40,404 bases of DNA. Source: Dehalococcoidia bacterium (GTDB lineage: Bacteria > Chloroflexota > Dehalococcoidia > Bin125). The notes under the pieces are model-generated. The model searched no databases and had not been told where the DNA came from. It worked only from the letters and a program-made list of their open reading frames with translations. The stretch spans positions 1-40,404 of the forward strand of contig JAJEBU010000103.1 in assembly GCA_022822375.1 (NCBI GenBank). Reading direction: 5' to 3'. Positions 1 to 7,078 of this stretch are shown here, one piece after another (position 1 is the first letter of the stretch; each line of letters begins with the position of its first letter). A program made the position numbers and the translations under genes.

Positions 1-13
1 CTTCAAAGACCAT

Positions 14-379
14 ATGACCCTCAGCCATCTCAATGGCAGAGATCTAGATGAGGCTGCGTGGGTATGGGTAAAGGACTTATGGATACAGACCCCAATGGCG
101 CACGACTTCAATGCTATAGTAGGCTTCATATTGGACCCGGAAGGCGATTGGTACATCGCTGACCCAAACAGCATATACAACAGAGAGTTCCATGAAGCCT
201 TCCAGACAAGCCCGAAAGAGTTATCAGCAGAACTCTGTGCACTCTACTTTCTTCGTGAAGTAGCACCAGATGTAGAGTTCTCGCGATACAGCAAGCCGCC
301 GTCCATCACCGCCGAGATAGAGGCCTGGATGGAGAAATACATCGTCCTGCCTGAGCCGACGGCGCAGGCCGATGGCTGA
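14..379 (+). CDS. Hypothetical protein of lower GC content, possibly 5'-truncated
   Basis: I do not recognise a family. The frame is open to the left window edge (Phe-Lys-Asp-His precede the ATG), so the true start may lie outside. The 121-residue product is acidic and rich in aromatic residues, with no signal peptide or membrane segment. The first 300 bases are clearly poorer in GC than everything that follows. The last 15 or so codons switch to the GC-rich style of the neighbourhood, which suggests a transferred gene whose 3' end has been fused to local sequence. It runs toward the convergent phage terminase genes, so a phage or mobile-element cargo origin is plausible but not shown. Confidence 0.5.
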   Translation: MTLSHLNGRDLDEAAWVWVKDLWIQTPMAHDFNAIVGFILDPEGDWYIADPNSIYNREFHEAFQTSPKELSAELCALYFLREVAPDVEFSRYSKPPSITAEIEAWMEKYIVLPEPTAQADG

Positions 380-404
380 GCCTTGCCGCGAGCTGGCACC
401 GCAC

Positions 405-1787
405 TCACCGCGCTGGGCTGCCTCGGCGCGGTGTCGTCACGATCAGGCGCACTGAGCTCCTGCCGCCTACCGCCAGCTCGTGCATGTAGCGATCGGCGTC
501 GAGCAGGTCGTCGTTTCGCTTGACTGGACGCGGCGACTGGTTGACTGGGCCGTCGGCCGCTTGCTCCCACTGGTAGTCCAGCATCCGCTCGGGGAACTTG
601 GCCATGGACGGCATGTAGTAGGCGCTCGGCGGATCGCCGTTGAGCCGTTGCTGGACGAGGCTGACGCCCCAGTTGACGCTGTCGGGGCCGCCCTTGCTCG
701 GCCGGACGGGTTGGCCTAGTCGGCGCTGATGATCGATCCAGGCGCTCTGCGAGCGGTCGGCGCACCACTGGATCGGGCCGAGTTTCAGCCGCCATTCGCG
801 CTGCCACTGTTCGAGCCGCTCGGTGACGCCAGGGCCGCGATCTTCGAACTCACCCAACCGAACCAGGATGTTCGGACCGCACGGCGCCTGACGGCTCGTC
901 AGGCCGGCCACGACGCCGGCGGTGTAGTGGTCGTGCGGCGCCTGCCCTCCGAAGTCGAGGCCGCCGATGTAGCGGGCGAAGGGCGGCAACGGCGCATCCC
1001 AGCGGTGGCGCTGAGCATCGAAGTGTCCGTAGACGCGACCTTCGAAGGCGTCAAAGCGGCCCTCGATGAAGCGGCTCACCCACTCGCCTGGTTGGAGCGC
1101 GCGTTGCTGTGCCGCGTACTGGGGCGGCAGGTGCGGGTTGTCGGCGATCCGCGCCGGCACGTAGACGATGCGGCCGTTGGCAGCGGCCAGCTCATCCTCG
1201 TCCAGCTGACGACGCGCGAACCAGCGCTCGAACCAGCCCGGCCAGGGATTGGACGCGGCCACGAACCAACGCTGCGGCTGCGCTGGATGTCGGAGCCGGG
1301 TCAGCAGCATCCGCGCGGCGTCCTCGGAGACCTCGCCCGCCTCGTCGATGAAGACAGCGCCGTACTGTTCCGAGCCCAATCCCGTCCACTCGGTCAGATG
1401 GCGGAAGTGGATCGTCGAACGCACGCGATGCGGCCAAGCGGAGTCGCGCACGGCTACCCACTGCGGCGACGACCGTTGGCGATCCACGATCAACCGTGCG
1501 GGCAGGCTGTCGAACAGTTGCCGCATGGTGGTCGTCTGCAGGTTGGAGTAGTGCTGCCGCGCGACCAGCACGTTGGTGCCGGGGAAGGCCAACGCCGTGT
1601 CGATCGCCAGTTCGGCGATGGCCCGTGTCTTGCCGCCGCCCATGGCGCCGCCGTAGCCAACCAGCGAGATGCCGCCTGGCGGTGTTTGGCGCAGCGCCTC
1701 GTACACAGCCAACTGCCGCTCGGTGGGCACAAAGCGCGGCTCGCCTTCAGCCGGTCCGTCAACGTGCAGTGCGTTAGTCGATGTCAT
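405..1787 (-). CDS. Phage terminase large subunit
   Basis: This is the DNA-packaging motor ATPase and nuclease of tailed phages, here 460 residues, normal length for the family. A Walker A motif GGAMGGGKT is at about residues 46-54, and a Walker B segment AVFIDEA is at about 144-150. AASNPWPG follows as the likely coupling motif, and the C-terminal half begins an RNase-H-like nuclease with GGLDFGG. I chose the ATG at 1787 because AGGAGG stands 7 bases upstream. A further in-frame start at 1826 would add 13 basic residues. The gene overlaps the upstream small-subunit gene by 14 bases, so the two are one transcription unit. No other head genes are adjacent on this strand, unlike in a complete prophage. 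Confidence 0.85.
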   Translation of the reverse strand: MTSTNALHVDGPAEGEPRFVPTERQLAVYEALRQTPPGGISLVGYGGAMGGGKTRAIAELAIDTALAFPGTNVLVARQHYSNLQTTTMRQLFDSLPARLIVDRQRSSPQWVAVRDSAWPHRVRSTIHFRHLTEWTGLGSEQYGAVFIDEAGEVSEDAARMLLTRLRHPAQPQRWFVAASNPWPGWFERWFARRQLDEDELAAANGRIVYVPARIADNPHLPPQYAAQQRALQPGEWVSRFIEGRFDAFEGRVYGHFDAQRHRWDAPLPPFARYIGGLDFGGQAPHDHYTAGVVAGLTSRQAPCGPNILVRLGEFEDRGPGVTERLEQWQREWRLKLGPIQWCADRSQSAWIDHQRRLGQPVRPSKGGPDSVNWGVSLVQQRLNGDPPSAYYMPSMAKFPERMLDYQWEQAADGPVNQSPRPVKRNDDLLDADRYMHELAVGGRSSVRLIVTTPRRGSPAR

Positions 1788-2055
1788 CGGTCGCCTCCTG
1801 ACCCTGCGGCGCAGACGGTTGGTCAAGCGGCGGCGTCAGACGCACGACCGGCGCGCCGCCATCGGCAGGCGAGTCCTTGAACAGGCCGATGGCGCGGCCC
1901 AGCAGCTCCCAGGCGCGCAGGCGCGTGGTGTCGGCCGTGTTCCCGTGCGCCATGCGGCGGATGCCGCCGATCACCTCGCCGTCGGTGATCGGGCCATCGG
2001 GCAAATCTGGCGCGTCGGATGGTTCGTCAACTGGTTCGGGGCGTCGCGGTGGCAT
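1774..2055 (-). CDS. Phage terminase small subunit-like protein
   Basis: This 94-residue protein is encoded immediately upstream of and overlapping the large terminase. It contains a segment around residues 35-65 (TRLRAWELLGRAIGLF) that resembles the small-terminase pattern in which an Arg-Leu-Arg-Ala helix is followed by Leu-Gly-x-x-x-Gly-Leu-Phe. In packaging complexes this subunit recognises phage DNA and regulates the large subunit. The ATG at 2055 has an AGGAAAG purine tract about 12 bases upstream. The open frame continues to 2295, but that N-terminal extension looks like antisense of the DUF885 gene. The assignment rests on position plus this short motif. Confidence 0.6.
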   Translation of the reverse strand: MPPRRPEPVDEPSDAPDLPDGPITDGEVIGGIRRMAHGNTADTTRLRAWELLGRAIGLFKDSPADGGAPVVRLTPPLDQPSAPQGQEATDDID

Positions 2056-2200
2056 TGGGCGGCTCGCTTTCCTGGACTGGCGGACGCTCGATCTTACTCG
2101 AACGCCAGTTCTGTCCAGCCAACCACGTAGCATGGATTGCAGAGACAGCGAATCGTGCGCCACGTCACGTCCGACTCGGCGCTTGACCTGTGGATTGCTC

Positions 2201-3865
2201 ATGCCCGACCAACTCCAGACCGTCGCCGACATCTCCGATTGGTACGTTGAGGCGCTTGCCGCCGCGCACCCGAACATGGCCAACTCGCTGGGCATCGCTG
2301 GCCGCGAGACCGAGTTGACGGACTACTCGCCCGACGGTCATGAGGAACGCTCCGCCATCCGCCGACGCGCCGAGACGGCGCTGCGCGACGCGCAGATTGC
2401 GTCGGAGCGCGACCGCGTCGCCCGCGACGTGATGCTGGAGCGCTTCGACTACGAAGCCGAGCTGGAGTCGCAGCGAGAACATCTGCGGTCGCTGAACATT
2501 CTCGCCTCGCCGCTGCAGAACACGCGCCAGGTGTTCGATCTGATGCCGCGCGAGACGGAAGAGGATCACGCACGCATCGTCGAGCGCATGGCCGCGGTGC
2601 CTGAAGCCTTGCAACGCTATCGGGCGTCCCTCGAGACCGGCATGGCGGAGGACATCGTCGTCGCGCAGCGCCAGGTGCGCGGCGCGATCGAGCAGTGTCG
2701 GGTCTGGGCAGGCGCCAGCAGTGCTTCGTTCTTCCACAATCTGCTCAACGACCTGGGCATCGACGGCGCTGACTCAGCAGCTGCAATCGCTGCGCAGGCC
2801 TATGCCGCGCTGGGCGACTGGCTCCAAGAGGTCTACTTGCCTCAGGCGAATCCCCGCGATCCCGTCGGACGCGAGCGCTACCAGGCCGCGTCGCGCGGAT
2901 TCAACGGCATCGAACTCGATCTCGACGAGACCTATCAGTGGGGCTGGGAAGAGCTGTGGCGGATTCAGTCGGAGATGGAGCGGACGGCTGAACGGATCAA
3001 GCCCGGCGCATCGACGGCGGAGGCAATCGAGATCCTGGAGTCGGACGACGCCCGCGCGATCGAGGGTGAGGACGCCTTTCGCGAGTGGATGCAGCAGACG
3101 CAAGACGAAACGATGCAGGCGCTGCTTGGTGCGCACTTTGACATCGCCGAGCCGGTCCAGCGGATCGAGGCGATGATTGCGCCTCCCGGCGGAGCGCTCG
3201 CGATGTACTACACGGGTCCGTCGGAGGACTTTTCCCGTCCCGGCCGCACCTGGTACCCGACCGGCGGCGCAACTCGCTTCCCGCTCTGGCGCGAGCTGTC
3301 CATCTGCTACCACGAAGGCGTGCCAGGCCACCACCTGCAGATCGGCACAACGCGGTATCTGGGCGATCAACTGACCCGTTACCAGCGATTGCTGGCCGGC
3401 ACGTCTGGCTACGTCGAAGGCTGGGCGCTCTACGCCGAACGGTTGATGGCCGAGCTGGGCTACCTGGAGGATCCCGCGTTCTACATGGGATTGCTGAGCA
3501 GCCAGGCGATGCGCGCGGCGCGCATCGTGGTGGACATCGGCCTGCACCTGGAACTGCGCATCCCCGACCATGAGCCGTACCACGGCGGCGAGACCTGGCG
3601 CCCGGAGATCGCGCTGCCCTTCATGATCGAGCGCTCGTTCTTCCCCGAGCAGATGCTGGCCAGCGAGGTGGACCGCTATCTCGGCTGGCCCGGCCAGGCC
3701 ATCTCATACAAGGTCGGGGAACGCGAGTGGCTCGCCGCGAGAGAGTCGGCCCGGCAAGCGCAGGGTGCCGCTTTTGATCTGAAGCGCTTCCACAAATCAG
3801 CGTTGGAGCTCGGACCGATGGGACTCCAACAGCTGCGAGATGAGATGTCGCGGTTGCCGGAGTGA
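2201..3865 (+). CDS. DUF885 family putative zinc metallopeptidase
   Basis: The 554-residue protein matches the DUF885 family, whose members carry a gluzincin-like HExxxxHH signature. Here HEGVPGHH is at residues 371-378, followed about 35 residues later by YVEGWALYAERL, which supplies the usual downstream glutamate. The length is typical. No signal peptide is seen at the chosen ATG (2201), so it is probably cytoplasmic. The open frame extends upstream to 1877, but that part overlaps the terminase gene and has shadow composition. No good Shine-Dalgarno sequence precedes 2201. The substrate cannot be told from sequence. Confidence 0.85.
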   Translation: MPDQLQTVADISDWYVEALAAAHPNMANSLGIAGRETELTDYSPDGHEERSAIRRRAETALRDAQIASERDRVARDVMLERFDYEAELESQREHLRSLNILASPLQNTRQVFDLMPRETEEDHARIVERMAAVPEALQRYRASLETGMAEDIVVAQRQVRGAIEQCRVWAGASSASFFHNLLNDLGIDGADSAAAIAAQAYAALGDWLQEVYLPQANPRDPVGRERYQAASRGFNGIELDLDETYQWGWEELWRIQSEMERTAERIKPGASTAEAIEILESDDARAIEGEDAFREWMQQTQDETMQALLGAHFDIAEPVQRIEAMIAPPGGALAMYYTGPSEDFSRPGRTWYPTGGATRFPLWRELSICYHEGVPGHHLQIGTTRYLGDQLTRYQRLLAGTSGYVEGWALYAERLMAELGYLEDPAFYMGLLSSQAMRAARIVVDIGLHLELRIPDHEPYHGGETWRPEIALPFMIERSFFPEQMLASEVDRYLGWPGQAISYKVGEREWLAARESARQAQGAAFDLKRFHKSALELGPMGLQQLRDEMSRLPE

Positions 3866-3919
3866 AACGTTGGTAGGCTGGATGCGAAGGTACGACGTCG
3901 CGATGGAGTGAGGGTCTGC

Positions 3920-4336
3920 ATGGGCGAGATTGTCGTTCAGATTCAGCTGGAGAACACCAACGATCGGGGTGCGTTTAACCGCGGTTTCATCGATGAGTCG
4001 GAGATTCGCAGCTTGGAGATCGATGCGGTGGCCGACACCGGCGCGATGATGCTTGCGCTGCCCGAGGACGTCGTGGACCAGCTTGGACTGAGTCAGGTCG
4101 ACAGCATCATCGCCAGATACGCAGACGGACGACGAGAGACCCTGCCAGTAGCCGGACCTCTGATGATCCAGATTGGCGATCGATCGATGACCACGGAGTG
4201 CATCATCGTTCCGGCAGGCGCAGACGCGCTGATTGGCCAGCTCGTGATGGAGAGACTCGACCTCATCCCCGACTGCACCCACCAACGGCTCACCCCCAGG
4301 CCCGAGTCGCCCGACCGACCCCTTGTGCGGCTCTGA
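3920..4336 (+). CDS. Clan AA (retropepsin-like) aspartic protease
   Basis: The 138-residue protein has the single-domain retropepsin layout. A catalytic DTGA motif lies near residue 43, a predicted flap region follows, and a second hydrophobic psi-loop (ALIGQLVMERLDL) is near the C-terminus. Such proteins work as homodimers. The ATG at 3920 is preceded by GGAGTGAGG. A GTG four codons upstream is an alternative start. There is no signal peptide. Its stop codon overlaps the ATG of the first selenocysteine DsbA-like gene as TGATG, so the two are translationally coupled and probably one operon. The substrate is unknown. Confidence 0.8.
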   Translation: MGEIVVQIQLENTNDRGAFNRGFIDESEIRSLEIDAVADTGAMMLALPEDVVDQLGLSQVDSIIARYADGRRETLPVAGPLMIQIGDRSMTTECIIVPAGADALIGQLVMERLDLIPDCTHQRLTPRPESPDRPLVRL

Positions 4337-5178
4337 TGCGCGGGTTGGTCGGCGTCCTCGTTGCGCTTGCCGTCCTCCTCGCCGCCTGCGGCTCCGCAGA
4401 CGACGTCGAGCCGACAGGGACTGAGACGTCGGAACGCGCGCCGCGTGAAGCGACCGTGGGACAAGCGCAGCAGCAGCAGCAATCTCAGCAATCTCAGCAG
4501 ATTCAGGCAGTCCAGCAGCAAGCCGATCCACAACAGGTCGGGCAGCAAGAGCAACAGACCGTTGACGATCAGCCAGCGGCCGAGCCGTCAGATCCCGAGC
4601 CGCAGCCTGAAGCCGTTGACCATTCAGCCGTTGCCCCCGAGCCGTCCATCGTCGGTACCCACAAGGGCGTGCGATCGGAAGGCAGAACGCTCGGACTCGC
4701 CGCCGCGCCCGTCCTGATTGAGCACTTTGGCGACTTCACTTGAGGCATCTGCCAACGCTTCACGGCTCAGGTTGAGCCGTTGCTGATTGAGCAGTTCGTG
4801 GCCAGCGGACAGGCGCGCTACGAGTTCCGCTACATGCCAGTGCTGGGTGACCCCGCGGTCTATGCGGCCGTGGCGGTCGCCTGCGCCAACGAGCAGGGCG
4901 GCTTCTGGCCGCTGCACGATCGTTTCATGCTCGCGGACGAGACGCTGTTCAGCGAGGCTGGCCTGCGCCGGCAGGTCGAGTTTGATGGTCTGGACTACGA
5001 CATCTTCCAGCAGTGCATGCTGGACGCCGCGACCCTGCCGCTGATCCAGGCGTCCTACGGGGAAGGCGTCGAACGGGGCGTTGAGGGCACGCCCACGATC
5101 TTCGTCAACGGCGTCCGCGTCGATCATTCCTACGACGCCATCGCCGACGCCGTTGAGCGCGCGCTGAACGCTCCCTGA
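4336..5178 (+). CDS. DsbA-like thioredoxin-fold lipoprotein with selenocysteine (copy 1, UGIC)
   Basis: Read through an in-frame TGA at 4741-4743, this gives a continuous 280-residue protein. It has a lipoprotein signal ending in LLAAC (Cys18), a long Gln-rich linker, then a Thioredoxin_4/DsbA-type domain from about residue 125. The TGA is codon 136 and replaces the first cysteine of the CxxC site: FGDFT-U-GIC-QRF, resolving Cys139. Downstream the domain continues normally with VACANEQGGFW and the cis-Pro loop GTPT (Pro253). A SECIS-like hairpin follows the TGA. Without read-through the product would be a lipid-anchored stub lacking the fold. By family knowledge it is a membrane-anchored extracytoplasmic thiol-disulfide oxidoreductase. 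The ATG overlaps the protease stop. Misannotation as two ORFs is likely in automatic pipelines. Confidence 0.88.
4762..4780 (+). promoter_or_regulatory. SECIS-like hairpin, copy 1
   Basis: Seven base pairs (ACGGCTC with GAGCCGT) close a 5-base loop AGGTT. The loop starts 28 bases after the T of the TGA at 4741. This fits the known bacterial SECIS pattern: a stem within the coding region, a small apical loop with G in its first two bases, and about 16-37 bases between UGA and loop. It would recruit SelB with Sec-tRNA. Confidence 0.75.
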
Positions 5179-5206
5179 CCTGCCGAGATCCGTGGCTCCA
5201 CTAAAG

Positions 5207-5212
5207 TACGCT
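5207..5212 (+). promoter_or_regulatory. -10-like hexamer TACGCT, 6 bases before the start of selenoprotein copy 2
   Basis: TACGCT, then six bases, then the ATG at 5219, with no Shine-Dalgarno sequence. This is the TANNNT-N6 arrangement of leaderless transcripts and recurs at five other genes in this window. It suggests copy 2 can also be transcribed from its own promoter. Confidence 0.4.
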
Positions 5213-5218
5213 CAAGCC

Positions 5219-6046
5219 ATGACCCGACCACTTCAGCTGCTGGCAATCGCGGGCGTCCTGCTACTGATCAGCGTGATCTCCGCCTGCGGATCGGGCGGCG
5301 GCGCCGAGTCCCAGCCGAGCGCGACCGAGACGCCGAGTTCCGAGCGCGTCTATCGACAGGCGTCGATCATGCAGCAGCAGGCTGACCGCGTCTCGGAGCA
5401 GCTGGATGCGGAAGAGGAGCAGGACGGCTCCGTCTCAGAGCACCGGGACGCGGAAGCGAGCGGTGAGGACGCGGAAGTGATGGCGAGCGGGTCGATTGAC
5501 TTTGGGCATCGCATCGGTCTGCCGTTTTCGCGCAACGTCGTCGGCGATCCTGACGCTCCGGTCTTGTTTGTCGAGTACTCCGATTATCAGTGACCACACT
5601 GCAAGAATTTTGCGGCTCAGTTGGAGCCGCAAGTGATTGAGGAAGCAGTCCGCAGCGGCCTCGCACGCTACGAGTACCGCCACTTCATCGTGTTCGGCGC
5701 GGCCAGCCAGTTCGCGGCCATGGCGACGGAGTGCGCGGGCGACCAGGGTGCCTGGTGGGAGTTCAAAGACGCCTACATGTTGGAGGGTCTGGCCCGTTCC
5801 TTCACCCGAGCCGGCGCACTCGACCTGGCCCGCGCTGAAGGCCTCGACCTCGACCGATTCAGCCAGTGCCTGGACGATGAAGCTCACGCCGATCGCTTGC
5901 TGCAGATGCGCCAGCAAGCGATCGCCGACGGCGTCACGGGCACACCCACGTTTCGGGTCAACGACCGCCCTGGCGCGCGGGCGATCGATGCGCTGTTGGA
6001 ACAGATTCGAGCCGCCGCTGAGGCAGCAGAAAGTGCAGGGAGCTGA
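5219..6046 (+). CDS. DsbA-like thioredoxin-fold lipoprotein with selenocysteine (copy 2, UPHC)
   Basis: Read through TGA at 5591-5593, this gives 275 residues. The signal peptide ends in VISAC (lipidated Cys23). An acidic Gln/Glu linker follows, then a DsbA-type domain with SDYQ-U-PHC-KNF (Sec125, Cys128). UPHC is the selenocysteine version of the CPHC site of classical DsbA. The domain then has TECAGDQGAWW and the cis-Pro loop GTPT (Pro243). I chose the ATG at 5219 because it starts a canonical lipoprotein signal. A GTG at 5192 is in frame but weaker. A strong hairpin follows the TGA at the same offset as in copies 1 and 3. The stop overlaps the ATG of copy 3 as TGATG, so copies 2 and 3 are translationally coupled. 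Confidence 0.9.
5610..5632 (+). promoter_or_regulatory. SECIS-like hairpin, copy 2
   Basis: This is a perfect 9-base-pair stem, TTGCGGCTC with GAGCCGCAA, closing the loop AGTTG. The loop again begins 28 bases after the T of the TGA at 5591. It is the most stable of the three elements. Confidence 0.8.
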
Positions 6047-6909
6047 TGACCAAGACCATCACCGTGCTCGTCGTGTCGATGCTGGCCGTCGCGCTCTTCC
6101 TGAGCGCCTGCGGATCGGACGACGCTCAGCCGTCCGCAACCTCGCGGTCGGTGCCAGCTGATCAGTCCGCCCAGACCGATCAATCCGATCCAGCGCAGTC
6201 GTACCAGGCCGGCAACACGCAGTCGGTCGAGGAGTCGCAGTCGGCGGATGCTGAGCAGCAAGCACCATCGAGCGATCAACCGGCCCAACAATCAACAACG
6301 GACGATCAGCCGTCCGACGCCGATGGGTCGGCGGGCGATCAGCCCGAGCAAGAAGCGATGGTCGGCCAGATTCCCGATTCCGGGCCGTACGCAGGCATCC
6401 TGATCAACCGACACGTGCTCGGCGACCCCAACGCCGCGATCGTGATCACGGAGTACTCCGACTTCCTGTGAGGCAACTGCCGTCGATTCGCGGCGCAGTC
6501 TGCGCCGCAAGTGCTTGACGAACTGGTTCGCTCCGGGATCGCCCGCTTCGAATACGTCCACTTTCTTGGCCATGGCGGGCCGTCCGTCTTTGCCGCAATG
6601 TCCACCGAGTGCGCCGGCGACCAGGGCGCCTGGTGGAGCTTCCACGACCACTACATGACGACCAACGACTTCACCCGCGACAGCGCCGTCGCCCTCGCGG
6701 CGTCGCTGGAGCTCGATACCGAACAGTTCGGCCAGTGCCTCGACGAGGAGGCCCACCTCGACACGGTCAATGCGTCACATCAACAGGCTCGCGAGGCCGG
6801 CGTCTCACGAACGCCAACGATTCACGTCAACGGCGAGGGCGCAGCGACCATCGGCGAGGCGCTCATCGAGCAAGTTCTAGCCCTGGCCAACGAGCTCGGC
6901 GAGGGCTAG
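6046..6909 (+). CDS. DsbA-like thioredoxin-fold lipoprotein with selenocysteine (copy 3, UGNC)
   Basis: Read through TGA at 6469-6471, this gives 287 residues. The lipobox is FLSAC (Cys22). A long Gln/Ser/Asp-rich linker follows, then the thioredoxin-fold domain with SDFL-U-GNC-RRF (Sec142, Cys145), TECAGDQGAWW, and a cis-Pro loop RTPT (Pro257) in which Gly is replaced by Arg. AGGGAG precedes the ATG, which overlaps the stop of copy 2. The domain is closer to copy 2 than to copy 1. It ends in TAG, followed at once by terminator-like hairpins, so it closes the operon. As in the other copies, the protein should sit on the outer face of the cytoplasmic membrane. Confidence 0.9.
6490..6508 (+). 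promoter_or_regulatory. SECIS-like hairpin, copy 3
   Basis: Seven G-C pairs, GCGGCGC with GCGCCGC, close the loop AGTCT, again 28 bases after the T of the TGA at 6469. Relative to copy 1, pair 2 changes from T-A to G-C and pair 7 from A-T to G-C, both preserving pairing. Confidence 0.78.
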
Positions 6910-6924
6910 GCGGCGCATCGCCGC
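6910..6924 (+). terminator. Hairpin directly after the selenoprotein operon
   Basis: The arms GCGGCG and CGCCGC around a CAT loop begin at the first base after the TAG stop. TTTGG and further T-rich bases follow. This is a plausible intrinsic terminator with a weak U-tract. Confidence 0.45.
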
Positions 6925-6948
6925 TTTGGTGTGTTGCCGCATCGGTGC

Positions 6949-6973
6949 GTTGGCGCGGCGGTGAGCCGCCAAC
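6949..6973. terminator. Second hairpin upstream of the portal-like gene
   Basis: GTTGGC pairs with GCCAAC, and inside it GGC pairs with GCC around GGTGA, with a two-base bulge. It may reinforce termination or insulate the following promoter. No clear U-tract is present. Confidence 0.35.
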
Positions 6974-7015
6974 GTGGACACCTGACATTGGCCGCAGGCG
7001 GCCTCGAACAGCCGC

Positions 7016-7061
7016 TTGCAATTGCGAACACCCTTTCTTAGTATCAGAACCCACGTTCTGA
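7016..7061 (+). promoter_or_regulatory. Sigma-70-type promoter overlapped by a LexA-type operator
   Basis: The -35 TTGCAA (7016-7021) and -10 TAGTAT (7039-7044) are separated by exactly 17 bases. A perfect inverted repeat, TCAGAAC-CCAC-GTTCTGA (7044-7061), starts at the last -10 base and covers the expected transcription start. It contains GAAC-N4-GTTC, the core of the LexA box of Bacillus/Actinobacteria-type repressors. The likely reading is SOS-controlled expression of the portal-like gene. Confidence 0.65.
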
Positions 7062-7078
7062 ATAGAAGGGACCGTTCC

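Noticed and set aside
729-1880. 383-codon open frame opposite the terminase large subunit
   Set aside because: Shadow frame in GC-rich DNA; the minus strand has Walker motifs and a strong ribosome-binding site.
4741-6471. Reading the three TGA codons as nonsense mutations or sequencing errors splitting pseudogenes
   Set aside because: The same codon is hit at the same active-site position in three paralogues, reading frames are otherwise intact on both sides, and each is followed by a matching hairpin.
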